From: Procambarus clarkii
Taxonomy: Eukaryota > Arthropoda > Malacostraca > Decapoda > Cambaridae
Direction: 5' to 3'
Length of the DNA: 64,000 nucleotides
Assembly (NCBI RefSeq): GCF_040958095.1
Contig: NC_091175.1
Span: 20,329,129-20,393,128 of the forward strand
Under the pieces are notes generated by a model that worked only from the letters and a program-made list of their open reading frames with translations, was not told the origin of the DNA and did no database searches. The position numbers and the translations under genes are program-made. Shown here piece after piece: positions 10,725 to 22,159 of this stretch (the first letter of the stretch is position 1; each line of letters begins with the position of its first letter).

Positions 10725-11106
10725 GTACCTAGTAGCCAGAACGCACTTCTCAGCCTACTATGCAAGGCCCGATTTGCCTAATAAGCCAAGTTTTCCTGAA
10801 TTAATATATTTTCTCTAATTTTTTTCTTATGAAATGATAAAGCTATCCATTTCATAATATATGAGGTCAATTTTTTTTATTGGAGTTAAAATTAACGTAG
10901 ATATACGACCGAACCTAACCAACCCTACCTAACCTAACCTAACCTATCTTTATAGGTTAGGTTAGGTTAGGTAGCAGAAAAAGTTAGGTTAGGTCAGGTT
11001 AGGTAGGTTAGGTAGTCGAAAAACAAATAATTCATGAAAACTTGGCTTATTAGGCAAATCGGGCCTTGCATAGTAGGCTGAGAAGTGCGTTCTGGCTACT
11101 AGGTAC

Positions 11107-11110
<4 letters not shown>
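10721..11110. mobile_element. Foldback MITE, copy 2, with internal CCTAA/TTAGG repeats
   Basis: Same ends (TGTCGTACCTAGTAGCCAGA and its complement) and the same interior as the copy at 10292, with short internal differences. Only a TA microsatellite of about 38 bp separates the two copies. Confidence 0.85.

Positions 11111-11188
<78 letters not shown>
11111..11188. repeat. TA microsatellite
   Basis: Uninterrupted (TA)n of about 78 bp joining MITE copy 2 to the 3' region of the minus-strand LINE fragment. Confidence 0.95.
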
Positions 11189-11192
<4 letters not shown>

Positions 11193-11199
11193 TATTTTT

Positions 11200-12142
11200 T
11201 TTTTTTTTTTAAACCTAGAAGGGGTACCACCTCTGGTGCAAGTGTAGGGACCCATAGCCTCGGAGAAGAAAATAAAGAGTACTCAGAGAAGACCTTGTGG
11301 ATCCTCACTGAACACTTTGATATTTTCTTCTCCTACCACCCCTATTCTTTTGGTATGTGTGTATATTTATCTAACTTTATTTGAAAATGTCATAACACAA
11401 AAAAAGTTACAATATTGATTACATGCAGGGTGCAAGGCCGCTTGTCACAAGTTGAACAGCTCTTCCAGCTCCTCAGATGGCGGGCAGGAACCATGGATGC
11501 AGTGAGCATTTCCTCTCTGGATTGCCACACTAAGGCGCTGAAAAAGAAAACTGGCAGCTCTAGGGTCTCTAGTTGTTTCGATTAGCTTAGACCCCAACTC
11601 CTTCAAAAAGCTAGCAGCACTTTTACCCCAGGCACCAAGTGTCTCTGAGGCAATGGAGACAAAATTGTAGTGGTGCTCAAGGTCTCTGTATTTACGTGAC
11701 TTGGCCGCTTCCCGGTGATTGGCAGCTCCTCCTGCTTGTGTAGCACTGAAGTCAACATAGGTATTGGCTAAAGTTGAAACGCATGTGTAGTCCCACACCA
11801 ACTGTCTACCATTCTTCCAGGGGTTCACCGTGATTCCGTCTGGGCGACCGACAGGCTCATCAGAGTTGCGGGACATTAGGTAACGGGGCTCTCTCTCTGC
11901 TGGACAACCGGCTGTGGTAAGGCTTCTCTTAATAATGTCATTGACCTCGCCGTGTCTTGCATGCCATCCTCCTGTCCTTTGGCAGAGAAGGCCATGCCGT
12001 CCGTATCTGTCGGCCTCTGCCTCGCCGCAAATACACCTGTATTCGGTGTGGATTGGGGCAGCAAGGCGGAGAGCCACGGCAATTCGGAGGGCCTGCGGTG
12101 TGAGACGGATGCCGGTTGCTGACATTGGGGTTGCTAATAGGA
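11200..12142 (-). pseudogene. C-terminal fragment of a non-LTR retrotransposon polyprotein (restriction-like endonuclease type)
   Basis: The minus-strand frame is open from the TA microsatellite near 12142 to a stop at 11445, followed by about 240 bp of apparent 3' UTR with a T-run (A-run on the sense strand) near 11195-11210. The protein has a Cys-X-Cys...His-X4-Cys cluster ([18 protein letters not shown]), then GRPDGI (near 11834-11848) and QLVWDYTC. This is the order zinc cluster then PD...D expected of PD-(D/E)XK endonuclease tails in R2-related LINEs. The reverse transcriptase core is missing and the 5' side ends in a TA repeat, so the copy is 5'-truncated. The isoleucine/tyrosine runs in the long frame are translated TA repeat, not protein. 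The family assignment is from motif recall; I cannot name the clade. Confidence 0.6.
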
Positions 12143-12172
12143 AATATATATATATATATATATATATATATC

Positions 12173-12231
<59 letters not shown>

Positions 12232-12238
12232 CGAAAGA
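12142..12238. repeat. TA microsatellites
   Basis: Two (TA)n runs split by TCGTACA, which resembles the terminal motif of the adjacent foldback MITEs. Confidence 0.9.
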
Positions 12239-12300
12239 TTGAGAAAATTCGTGTTAGAATTATTAATCTTACTTTTTCGGTCATATTTAATAATATATGT
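12239..12300 (-). mobile_element. Fragment of Penelope-like element terminal UTR
   Basis: This stretch of about 60 bp, including GAGAAAATTCGTGTTAGAAT and CTTACTTTTTCGGTCATA, is an exact inverted match to 21769-21828, the 3' flank of the Penelope-like element. It lies between TA microsatellites. Confidence 0.8.
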
Positions 12301-12328
12301 CTACAGGAAAGACTGCTACCAAAATATA

Positions 12329-12825
<497 letters not shown>

Positions 12826-13339
12826 ATATATATATGCATGCATAGATTGCTAATTAAATATCATATTAGTTCATATTTTGAGTCATAAACCCCCTCCCCA
12901 TCCGGCCCGTTGGCGTCGTGAGGGGGCTTGGTGGACGGCTGCCGGAGTGTGATGCTCCGTGGGGCAGTTCTCTGTCCTTTTCTCTCCTTGCACTCCTGCT
13001 GCTCTTCTCTAATTGTGCCGGATCGCTTTTCCTTTTCCTTGTTTCGTTTTTCTTCCCCCGTCTTCTCCTATCTGCTTGTCGTTTCCTGCCGACCTTTTGC
13101 TTGTTTTGGATTATTTCTTTGGACTTCTTCTATTTTGACGCCCGGGTGCTTGAGGAGGCATACTCTTGCACCCGTAGAACTGTAGTACCCAACGTCTCGA
13201 GCGAGGGGAACCTTTTATTGTCAATCCCCCTTTCGTCGCTGAACCCGATCTCGACGGCCTGACGGTTCTTAAGGTGGCGTTTGTGGGGCGTATACTCACG
13301 ACGCACCCCTAGGCACATTGAATTTTTCTCTTCGTTTCT

Positions 13340-15247
13340 ATGTCATTGAATGTTTCCGTTGTACCCTCTCTGGCTCGTGGGGTGGGCGACCAAGCCCCCG
13401 AGTCGGCCTGTATTGGAAGACCAGGCTCTGTAGCTCCCGCTGCGTTGGGCCCCGACCTTGCTCCTCCTTTGACCGTCCTGACTTCTTCCCCCAGCTCCCC
13501 TCCCTCCTCTGTGGTTGGGTCGAGCCTCCAGCCCCCGGTGGTGACCACTTCGTCCCCTGGTGCGGCTAAGTCTCTCGTTGTGACTACTGCGCCTTTTGAG
13601 CCCTCTCTCTCTGGGGGTTCTCAACGCCGTCAGCGCCACGGCCGCACTCGCTCGTTTCCTTCCTGTACTGATGCGTATCAGGCCTTGTTTGGTCCTGCTT
13701 CATGGGCCAAATACTTTGATCTCCTCCCTCTTGATTCTGCACCTCCTGACGATTTCTCCCTCCATCGGCATCTTGTAGATTCCGTGGATGCGTCTGTTAC
13801 TTTCAACCCTACTCGTCTCGGTACACGTGTCGTTGCTGCTCCTTCTCAGGATGCAGCTTCCCGCTTGGCTGCCTTGTCTTACCTTGGCGAGATCCTTGTT
13901 CGGGTCTCCAAGAACGTTCGGATGAATGCCAGTGTTGGCACTATTCTCCTCCCACCCCATGTTGCAACTGGTGTTCGGAATCTGCAGGATTGCCACGAAT
14001 ATATTCGGCATATCCTTGATGCCCAAGGCTATTCTGTCCTCCAGGTTGACTCGTTTACTCGTCCCCCTCGTGGTCGTCGCCGTCAACCCCTTCGCGTTGT
14101 AAAGATCACCTTTGATGGTAGGACCCTTCCATCCTCTGTCATTCTTGCTGGTGCTAGGTGCTCTGTCCAGGAGTATATTCCTTCTCCTCGACTTTGTAAC
14201 AAGTGCTGGAGGTTTGGGCATGGTGCCCTCTGCTGCTCTGGGACTGTGTCTCTCTGTCCTTTGTGTGGGGGTAAAGGTCACTCTAAGTCGAGTGCACTTC
14301 TACCCAAGCTCGCTGCCTCAACTGCGGTGAGGCCCATCCTACCTTCTCCCGTGCCTGTGTCCATTACAAGCTTGAGGCGGCCGTCCTTAACCTGAAGCAC
14401 GGGAGCGTTTATCTTTTCCTGAGGCGAGGCGCCAGGTTCGCCGGCTCCCGCCTTATGCTAACGTCTCTTCTGCTCGCGTGTTGCGCTCTTCCTCTCCTCG
14501 TCCTTCCCTCCTTCCTCAGACTCACAACCGTTTCCGGGCCTTGGACCCTGATACGCCCACTGCCCCCTCCTCTGTTCCTTTGCGTTCTGTCCCGAGGGGG
14601 GTCCTCTGTCTGGGGTTCCCCTTCTTTCTACCCGGTCTGTCATGTCTCCTGTGTCTTCTTCCTCGTCTCCCTCCGATCCTCCTTCCCATCCTCTTCCTCC
14701 ATCTATCGGCTCTCCCCGCCGCCTGTCGGTGCAGGTGGATGTCCATCGCTCTCCTAACGGCCGTCGTGTGTGCTCTCGTTCAGCTTCTCCTGTTGAGACA
14801 CTGGAATCCGTTGCCCGGTACGTAGTTGCTGGGACACCGGTCTCTTTAAGTCAGAAGCGTAAGCCTGGCTCCTCTCCTTCCTCTTCCCCGGCGGGTAAGA
14901 AGGCTTCGCTTTCTTCCTCAGCTCCTACTTCTGGCTCTGTTGCTCCTTCCCCTCCCATTTCAGTGATTGCGCCCCCTGTTCCTGCTATGGAGGTTTCTTT
15001 GGCCCCTGCTTCCCTTTCGGTTGCTGCTCTTGCTGAGGTGCGCTCCCTTCTCTCTACTCCCCCTCTTCCTGCTGCTGTCCTTGACTGCTCCTCTCCGTTG
15101 TCTCCTCCTCTTCCTCCTCCTCCTCCGGACCCCACCCGCCCACCTCTGATCTGTTCTCCCGTTTCCTTCCCTCCGTCTTTGCTCAGTTTACCCATGCCCC
15201 CTAACCCTGACTTTGCTGACCCTGATCCCGACCCTGATATTCTTTAA
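13340..15247 (+). pseudogene. I-element ORF1 (gag-like, CCHC zinc knuckles), frameshifted
   Basis: Nucleic-acid-binding ORF1 protein of an I/jockey-type LINE, expected to coat element RNA. It starts at ATG 13340, with a Pro/Ser-rich N-terminus. The conserved central region runs up to the first knuckle CNKCWRFGHGALCC (about 14195-14240) and the start of a second (CPLCGGKGHSK). Against copy 2 it has lost one G near 14289 (GTCGAGTGC versus GTCGGAGTGC), one C near 14400 and about 11 bp near 14595. These shift the frame, and the tail is readable only from about 14642 to the stop at 15247. A Ser/Pro-rich tail of about 200 residues precedes ORF2. Confidence 0.85.
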
Positions 15248-18200
15248 CGTGCTCTGTTGCTCTTTCGCCTTTGTTTCTTCCTTGTTCTCTGTTTTTGTCC
15301 TTTCTCTTCTCGTCGTTGTCCATTCTTCAATGGAACGTTCGAGGTTATTACGCCAATTTCCTCGAACTCCAACTTCTGATTTCGCGGTTTTCGCCCCTTT
15401 GTGTCTGTCTCCAGGAGCCGATGCTTGGTGCTCGTCCTGGTCGTTTTCGTGGCTATTCCTTTCTCTCCCCCCCCCCAGCCGTTGCTGGGGCTTCTAATTC
15501 TTCTGCTCTCTTGATTCGTGCTGATGTTCCCTTTGTTCCTTTACTTTTTCCTTCGCCTCTCCATTGTTCTGCTGCTCATATCTTTGTGGGGAAATGGTAC
15601 ACAGTTTGTTCCATTTATCTCCCCCCCCCCCCCCCCCGAGTGTCCCGCTTTCTCTTCCTGATTTGAAACACCTCCTTGACTCCTTGCCAGAGCCTGTGCT
15701 CCTGCTGGGTGACTTCAATTGTCGTCATTCTCTTTGGGGTGACGTTCTGACGAATACCCGGGGTCGCCTTCTTGAGCCGTTTCTCCTCTCTTCTTCCCTG
15801 TCTCTTCTGAATTCTGGTGAGCATTTGGACTCTCAGACTCGCACCCTTTCTTGTCTTGATCTTTCTCTCTGCTCTTCTTCTCTTTACTTAGATTTCACGT
15901 GGCAGGTTCTTGATGACCTCCATGGAAATGATCATTTCCCCATCCTTGTTTCCTTTTTCTCTTTTCGCCCTTCCCTCTCTTTCCCTAGGTGGCAGTTTGC
16001 TAAGGCAGACTGGACCCTATTTACCCTCAGTGCTGCTCTCTCTGACCTCTCCCTTCTGCCTCTCTCTCGCGCTCTCCTCCTTTTTCATGACACTGTCTTC
16101 AACGCTGCCCTCCGCTCTATTCCTCGCTCTTCCTCTCGGGGTCCACGGAAGTGCGTTCCCTGGTGGAATGCAGACTGTGCTCGGGCTGTCCGCTGTAAGC
16201 GTGCAGCCTGGAAGAGGCACCGCCGTAGGCAGACGACCGATTCTTTTCTTTTCTTTCGGAAAGCGAGTGCGGTGGCCCGTACGGCCATCCGTACGGCTAA
16301 ACGTGAATGTTGGGCATCTTATGTCTCAACAATTACGTCCGAAACCCCTCTGACCCAGATCTGGAAGCGTATCCGCAAGATAGCGGGTAAGTTCGTTCCC
16401 GATGTTTCACCGGTCCTTCACCTCCATGATACTCTTGTGGCGGACCCGTTGCAGGTCGCTTCCGAACTGGGTTCCCACTTTTCTTCTGTTAGCTCTGGTC
16501 TTCATCTTCCCCAATCTTTTCTTCTTCGTAAACCTGTCCTTGAGTCTCGTCCTTTAGATTTCTGCACTCATCTTCAGCTTCCCTATAATGATCCCTTCTC
16601 TCTCTCTGAACTTCGTTCTGCCCTGGCCCTCTGCGGTTCTACGGCGGCGGGCTCCGATGGTATTCATTATGAGATGCTTCGCCATCTCCCTCCGTGCACG
16701 TCTCAGTATTTACTGAGTCTGTATAATCGGATCTGGGAGTCGTCATCAGTCCCTGAGGACTGGCTCGATGCCGTTGTCCTCCCTGTTCGCAAACCGGGGT
16801 CTCTGGGTACTTCCCCTAAGGACTTTCGCCCTATTGCTCTCACAAGTTGTGTCTGCAAACTCTTTGAACGTATGGTTAACGTTCGTCTGATGTGGTTCCT
16901 GGAACACCATCACCTCCTCTCCCCTTCTCAATTTGGTTTCCGCAAGTGCCGCAGCACGACAGATATCCTGGTGAACTTGGAGGTCTATATTCGTACTGCT
17001 TTTGCTGCGAAGACCTCCGTTGTTGCCGTCCTTTTTGACCTGAAAAAGGCTTACGACACCACTTGGCGATATCATATTCTATCTCAACTTCATTCTTTTG
17101 GCCTTCGTGGTCATCTCCCTCTCTTTCTCCGCAGATTCCTCTCTCGTCGTTCCTTTCGGGTGCTCCTTGGTACCGCTCTCTCTCCCTCTTTTCAGCAATA
17201 CGAAGGTGTGCCCCAGGGTAGTGTTCTGAGCACTACTCTTTTTCTGGTTGCCCTCAATGGTCTTCTTTCCTCTCTTCCTTCTGGTGTCTTCTCCGCTCTC
17301 TATGTCGATGATCTTACCCTTTGCTGTCAGGGTGATGATTCGCCTCTCCTTCAGCGCCGGCTTCAACTTGCAATTGATGCCGTGTCGTCTTGGGCCACCG
17401 ATCATGGCTTCAAGTTCTCTACTTCTAAGACTTGTGCCATGACTTTTACGCGGAAACGGGTTGTTCTTCGTCTCTCTTTGTCACTTTATGGTCATCCCCT
17501 TGAATACAAAGATTCCGCGAAGCTTTTGGGGTTATTCCTTGACACTCGTTTGTCTTGGTCTCCCCATATCTCTTACCTCCGTGTTGAGTGCTCTAAGGCC
17601 CTTACCCTCCTTCGGGTCTTGTCCCATACTTCTTGGGGGGCAGATAGGCGCACTCTCCTTGCTTTACATTCCTCTCTCGTCCTGTCTAAGCTCGATTATG
17701 GTTGCCCTGCTTACTCGTCTGCTTCTCCTTCTACTCTTCGCCGTCTTGATGCTGTGCACCATACTGGGTTGCGCCTCAGTTTTGGTGCCTTTCGTTCGAC
17801 TCCCATCCTTAGCTTGTATGTTGACACTGGCTTCCTGTCTCTCCAGGACCGCCGTGATCGCTACTGTCTTCGCTATCTTGCGCGGTCCTTGCAACATCCT
17901 TCCTCTCGCCTCTGTCGTGCTTTAACTTTTACCCCTCCTGCGGTTCCTGTTCCTCTTCACCACCACCCTCTTTCTGTCCGGTTATCTCGCCTACAGGATT
18001 CTCTTTCCGTTCGTATTTCTGATGTTTCTCCTCGTGTTGTTCCTTCTTTGCCCCCGTGGAGAGTCCCTCTTCCGCGGTTTTGTACATCCTTGACCCGTAT
18101 CACTAAAGCTTTTACCCCTCCTACGGTTCTAAAACGCCTTTTCCTCGAGCACTTTTCTTCTCACTCCTGCTCCGTTTCTGTCTTCACCGATGGGTCTAAG

Positions 18201-18522
18201 TCTGCGGACGGTGTTGGCTACTCTGTTGTTTTTCCTGATCGCACTTATATGTGTCGCTTACCTCCGGAGACTAGCATCTTTACAGCGGAGCTCTATGCTA
18301 TTCTCTATGCTCTTCGTCTCCTGCTTTCTCGTTGTCAGTCTTCCTTTGTAGTTGTTGTTGACTCTCGTAGTGCCCTCATGGCTCTCGGGTCCTTTAATCC
18401 GGTTCATCCAGTAGTTGTCGAGATCCAGCATTGGCTGTTTCTTGTTCACAGTAAAAAAAATTTGTCCCCTAACTCCCCTTGCCACTTCGGGGGGGTATAG
18501 GGTTTTTATGTAGCTTCAGGGC

Positions 18523-18661
18523 ACCAATCCCCCCAGCCACAGGGCACCAATCCCCCCAGCCACAGGGCACCAATCCCCCCCAGCCACAGGGCACCAATCC
18601 CCCCAGCCACAGGGCACCAATCCCCCCAGCCACAGGGCACCAATCCCCTCAGCCACAGGGC
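18523..18661. repeat. 23-bp minisatellite (CAGCCACAGGGCACCAATCC)
   Basis: About six tandem copies of roughly 23-24 bp (AGCCACAGGGCACCAATCCC plus CCC), in the 3' UTR of the R2-like insert. Confidence 0.9.
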
Positions 18662-19219
18662 ATGGCGAGACGGCACCCCTAAGCATACCTAATACCCTAG
18701 CAAACACAAACTAAAATAAACATATATGGCAGATCTCATCACACCCACAAGAGTTAAGATGATACTAATAATACATAATAATAACCTGAAAATAAACAAA
18801 CATTAATGGAAAATTCTTTTGTGTTTGGTTTTTTCTATATGGGACACAGCACACACAGGTAGGGGTGCACAGTATAACATTAAAAAGAACAAACGCTGAA
18901 GGCCAAAGCAGCAAGCTGCCCAAGCGGCAGGGTTGATGATTTGACGTCGGCATACATGGAAAACTAGACAGTGGAAGCTCCTAACAAGGCCCCGGAGCGG
19001 GAGGGTTATCATGTATGCGCATGGGGTCCCTCCGGTCGCCGCCTTACCCACTCGTGGGCTCCGGCCAGGTCATCCACCCTCTTGTGAGACGCCATTAGGA
19101 GAAGTGGTACTCCGGATGACGAAACTGCTTAGATAGTTGGCTACCAGCTATCGTGGCTGCGGTTCACCTAAGCGTGACTATATTGACCCTTATGCACCCT
19201 GTGCACAGTGATCCCGGGA

Positions 19220-19660
19220 CTAGGGTGGCCTGCCCCTTGACGTGGTCTTGGACCATATTCTGTATATAGAATATGTCCAGGTCAGGGCCTTCACAGAGCA
19301 AATCTCGAGGTCGCTCTTGGTGAGACCCATACCTTGTAGACCACGCGCACTCTCCTTGCACCATCCGCCTCTCCAATTAAGTGTTATTGAGGAGGCGGAT
19401 GCTGTATGCTTCTCGGTATACTCCCGGACCTTCTGCAGGATCTCGGGGGTGCCGTACTTGTCGCACTTGCTCTGATGTGGACGGGAGAGTGGGAAGTTAT
19501 CAGCTGAGACCTGGGTGTCTAATATGAAGGCCTCATCACCTTTGCAAGCTATAATGTCAGGCTTACAGAAGGTCCCTCCAGCTGGTATACGGACCTCGCG
19601 CTCCACCTCAAAGCCTCTTTGCCGCAGGCGGCCAGCTACGAACAATGGCGGATCAATAAA
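19220..19660 (-). pseudogene. R2-like PD-(D/E)XK endonuclease C-terminus
   Basis: The minus-strand frame enters from the insertion boundary (about 19660) and ends at 19220. It contains an RRGFEVEREV-like lead, then KPDIIACKGD and FILDTQV (about 19508-19563), which fits the KPD...D signature of restriction-like endonucleases at the C-terminus of R2/NeSL-type LINEs. A conserved-looking KYGTPEI segment follows. The reverse transcriptase core is not present. Upstream residues of the longer open frame (19661-19780) belong to the I element on the other strand and are not part of it. Confidence 0.65.
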
Positions 19661-20288
19661 ATAAGTCGGTTGAGTTTTGTTGGGTTCCCAGCCATATTGG
19701 TGTGTCTTTAAATGAGCGTGCGGATGCTGCCGCCAAGGAAGCTGTCCGCTCTTGTCCCATCTTTCGTAAAGGTATTCCATATTCCGACTTTTACCCGGTT
19801 ATCCATTCCTCCGTCCTTACCCGTTGGCAGGCTTCTTGGTTGTCTGTTACTGGTAACAAACTACGTACTCTTAAATGTTGTGTTTCCTCGTGGCCGTCCT
19901 CCTACCACCGTAACCGGCGTTGGGAAACGGCTCTGGCGAGGTTGTGTATTGGCCATACTCGCTTAACCCATGGTCACTTGATGGAGCGCCGCCCTGCCCC
20001 TTATTGTCCTAGTTGCATTGTCCCTCTTACAGTCGTGCATGTCCTTCTTGAATGTCCTGACTTCCAGGACGAGCGTGTGTCTTGCTTTCCGACCGCCCCT
20101 CGCTGTCACCTGTCCCTCAATAGAATTCTTGGTGACTCGGATACTTTTGATATCATTCGCCTTATGCGTTTTTGTTCTCGTATTGGCATCCTTGGTGATA
20201 TTTAGCGCCCTCTGATTATTCTGCGTACTTGATGGTGCTACATAGCCTTCCCGGTTTGGTGCCTTCTTTTGATAATTACTTACTTACT

Positions 20289-20964
20289 TCAAGACAATTT
20301 TACGATTACTATATACGACAGGAAGTTATGCAATTAGAAGACGAACACCATAGATGGACATGTTAAAGATTTACGTATCTTTATTTGTAGGAAATCTCAC
20401 TAGTTGCCCATTATTAGAATTACATCTCTAGCCTGCTCAATTTAAGTAGTCATGTTATTAAGTCTTGTCTTAAATTTAGTTTTGAATTTGTAGTTTCAAA
20501 GATTTAAAAACTAGTAACCACCATTGTAAACTTAAATATATATTGCAAATTTCTTTAACTAACTGACGTTAAGGGCTAGCCTCTGGCATGATACAAGTGG
20601 GGAAGAGGAGTGTCATAGGCCAGTTTAGGTCTGCTATATAGTGCCACACGCAGCATTATGCCCACTTAACCCAACCTTCGAGGCGTCAAGGCCAATCTGA
20701 AGCTAGTTCCCCCCCCCCCCAGACTTCAATAGTGTATAGGGAATTACACTATTGTAATTAATGTAATTTAATCCCCCTGGTACGGGGGGACCAGGGAAAG
20801 AGGAGGGGGGGGACGCAACACGGGGCAAGGGGAAAAGAAGGGGGACACATGGGGCAGCAAGGGAGGTGGGGGGGGGGGATCCTCCACATACAACTCGCCT
20901 TTAAGAGACGAACCTGGAACTGTATACCAAAAGTGAGGAAAAACACACTGAAGTGTTCTTTGAT
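20289..20964. other. Unrecognised spacer with G-rich tract
   Basis: No supported gene. A purine-rich, G-rich stretch lies at about 20780-20880 (several runs of 5-8 G). A C10 run lies at 20710-20719. Confidence 0.5.
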
Positions 20965-21298
20965 TGATGAAGATTAAGCCACCCAAAAGGTGGCACGGAC
21001 ATGAATAGCCCGTAAGTGGTGGCCCTTATGAGCCATTACTAATATCAAAAGATGATACTGGAGATCTGTGGAGGTGCGACTGCACCCTGCGTGACGGGAG
21101 ATGTCTCCCACACAATTGATGAAGATTAAGCCATCCAAAAGGTGGCACGGGCATGAATAGTCACGCAGGGTGCAGTCGCACCTCCACAGATCTCCAGTAT
21201 CAGCTCTTGATACTGGTAATGGCTCCAAAGGGCCACCACTTATGGGCTATTCATGCCCGTGCCACCTTTTGGGTGGCTTAATCTTCATCAATCAATCA
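20965..21298. repeat. Inverted pair of a ~150-bp dispersed repeat
   Basis: The plus copy at 20965-21113 (AGATTAAGCCACCCAAAAGG ... GACGGGAGATGTCTCCC) is followed by a partial plus copy at 21117-21161 and a full inverted copy at 21162-21290. A further plus copy is at 46205-46360. The three-part arrangement suggests one repeat landed in another. The inverted copy ends in ATCAATCAATCAATG, a short tail repeat next to TTTATTCAG. Confidence 0.8.
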
Positions 21299-21768
21299 AT
21301 GCTTTATTCAGAAATAAAACCAAAAAGTATCTAATTTCATTTTCATAGTTTCTTACCCAATGCTTTAAACTGGCACTGTATCTAGTGTTACCCAATCCCC
21401 CAATATATGTACCTAAGCCATACAACTTTACCATTGTAATCATTGCTATCATCTTATACAATGGTTGTTATATTGAACGCAGATTTTACTGCGTTATACC
21501 TTGATATAATCCTTATGCCCAATAATCAAATTATGTTACACTGTTTCTGTTGATAACCCTCAAATTTTAATTTAATGTTCCTACTTATCTTTATCAAATT
21601 TTCTTACAATGTACCTGTTAACATCTTTTCAATTTTGCTAGAAATTACCTACTTAAAATTATCTCTTAGATTAAGGACCTGCCCGAAACGCTATGCGTGT
21701 TAGTGGCTTTACAAGAATGTAAAAACATCAATGTTATGTACTCTCATAAACCCAATATACCTTCTTGT
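21299..21768 (+). mobile_element. LINE 3'-UTR fragment
   Basis: AT-rich, non-coding. Its end carries GACCTGCCCGAAACGCTATG, GTGTTAGTGGCTTTACAAGA and CCTTCTTGTATATATT. The same tail elements occur at 36321-36380, 46155-46200 (inverted) and 50640-50740 (inverted), which marks it as a high-copy LINE or SINE 3' tail. Confidence 0.6.
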
Positions 21769-22159
21769 ATATATTATTAAATATGACCGAAAAAGTAAGA
21801 TTAATAATTCTAACACGAATTTTCTCAATATTTCTTATATTTCTTTTCGCTGTTGATGGTAATTGAAAAATCAATTCTCCAAAATTCATTTTTATTTCTA
21901 GTCTGACGCGACACTTGAACGCGTTTCGTAATAACTTATTACATTTTCAAAGACTTTAGTTTACACACACACAACTATAACCTGCAAACACTAAACAGAG
22001 TTTAAACAGCTTTCATTTTATACCTGCATTTGGGTGAGGTGATATGTTACAACAGTTTTGGATGAGGTGAAAACAAACTTTCAACACAAGACAGAACACG
22101 AAACAATGGGTATAATATTTTGTAAGTTAAAGGGAAGAATGGAAGTAACTGCAAAGGGC

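Larger units (their letters stand above)
18454..19661 (-). mobile_element. 5'-truncated R2-like LINE inserted in the I element
   Basis: The uninterrupted site in copy 2 reads CACAGTAAATTTAAGTCGG (about 44785-44803). Copy 1 reads CACAGTAAA, then about 1.2 kb, then AATAAGTCGG. The insert is oriented on the minus strand: the endonuclease coding region is on the right, its 3' UTR holds a GGCACC-containing minisatellite (18523-18661), and its 3' end is near 18460. A 5' truncation plus insertion inside another LINE is typical of target-primed reverse transcription. Exact target duplication cannot be fixed because both edges are A/T runs. Confidence 0.75.
15240..20205 (+). pseudogene. I-element ORF2 (endonuclease, reverse transcriptase, RNase H), disrupted
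   Basis: ORF2 follows the ORF1 stop directly and has no in-frame ATG before the endonuclease. The endonuclease starts at QWNVRGYY (about 15330) and includes LLGDFNCRHSLWGD and NDHFPILV. A 17-C run at 15621-15637 (6 C in copy 2) shifts the frame. The frame from there to about 18450 carries the reverse transcriptase motifs FRPIALTS, FDLKKAYDTT, GVPQGSVL and YVDD (17301-17312), then RNase H acidic residues in FTDGSK (about 18185), AELYA (about 18287) and VVDSRSA (about 18357). The insertion at about 18454 separates these from the last RNase H segment, SHIGVSLNERADAAAKEA (about 19687-19745). The C-terminal tail ends at 20205. Confidence 0.88.
12888..20288 (+). mobile_element. I-superfamily LINE, copy 1 (interrupted by an R2-like element)
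   Basis: Homologous along its length to 39128-45422. Homology begins at AACCCCCTCCCC (12888) and ends with TTTTGATAATTACTTACTTA near 20288. Order: 5' leader, gag-like ORF1 with CCHC knuckles, ORF2 with apurinic-type endonuclease, reverse transcriptase and RNase H, short 3' UTR. Comparison with copy 2 shows a leader deletion of about 90 bp, several ORF1 frameshifts, a C-tract frameshift in ORF2 and a 1.2-kb insertion at about 18454-19661. It cannot make intact proteins. Confidence 0.9.

Noticed and set aside
15494-17897. Numerous Arg/Lys-rich minus-strand frames opposite I-element ORF2
   Set aside because: Shadows of a pyrimidine-rich coding strand. The same frames recur opposite copy 2 and have no domain.
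19220-19780. Full 186-residue minus-strand frame as one gene
   Set aside because: Residues from 19661-19780 lie in the antisense of the I-element RNase H; only the part inside the R2-like insert is genuine coding sequence.
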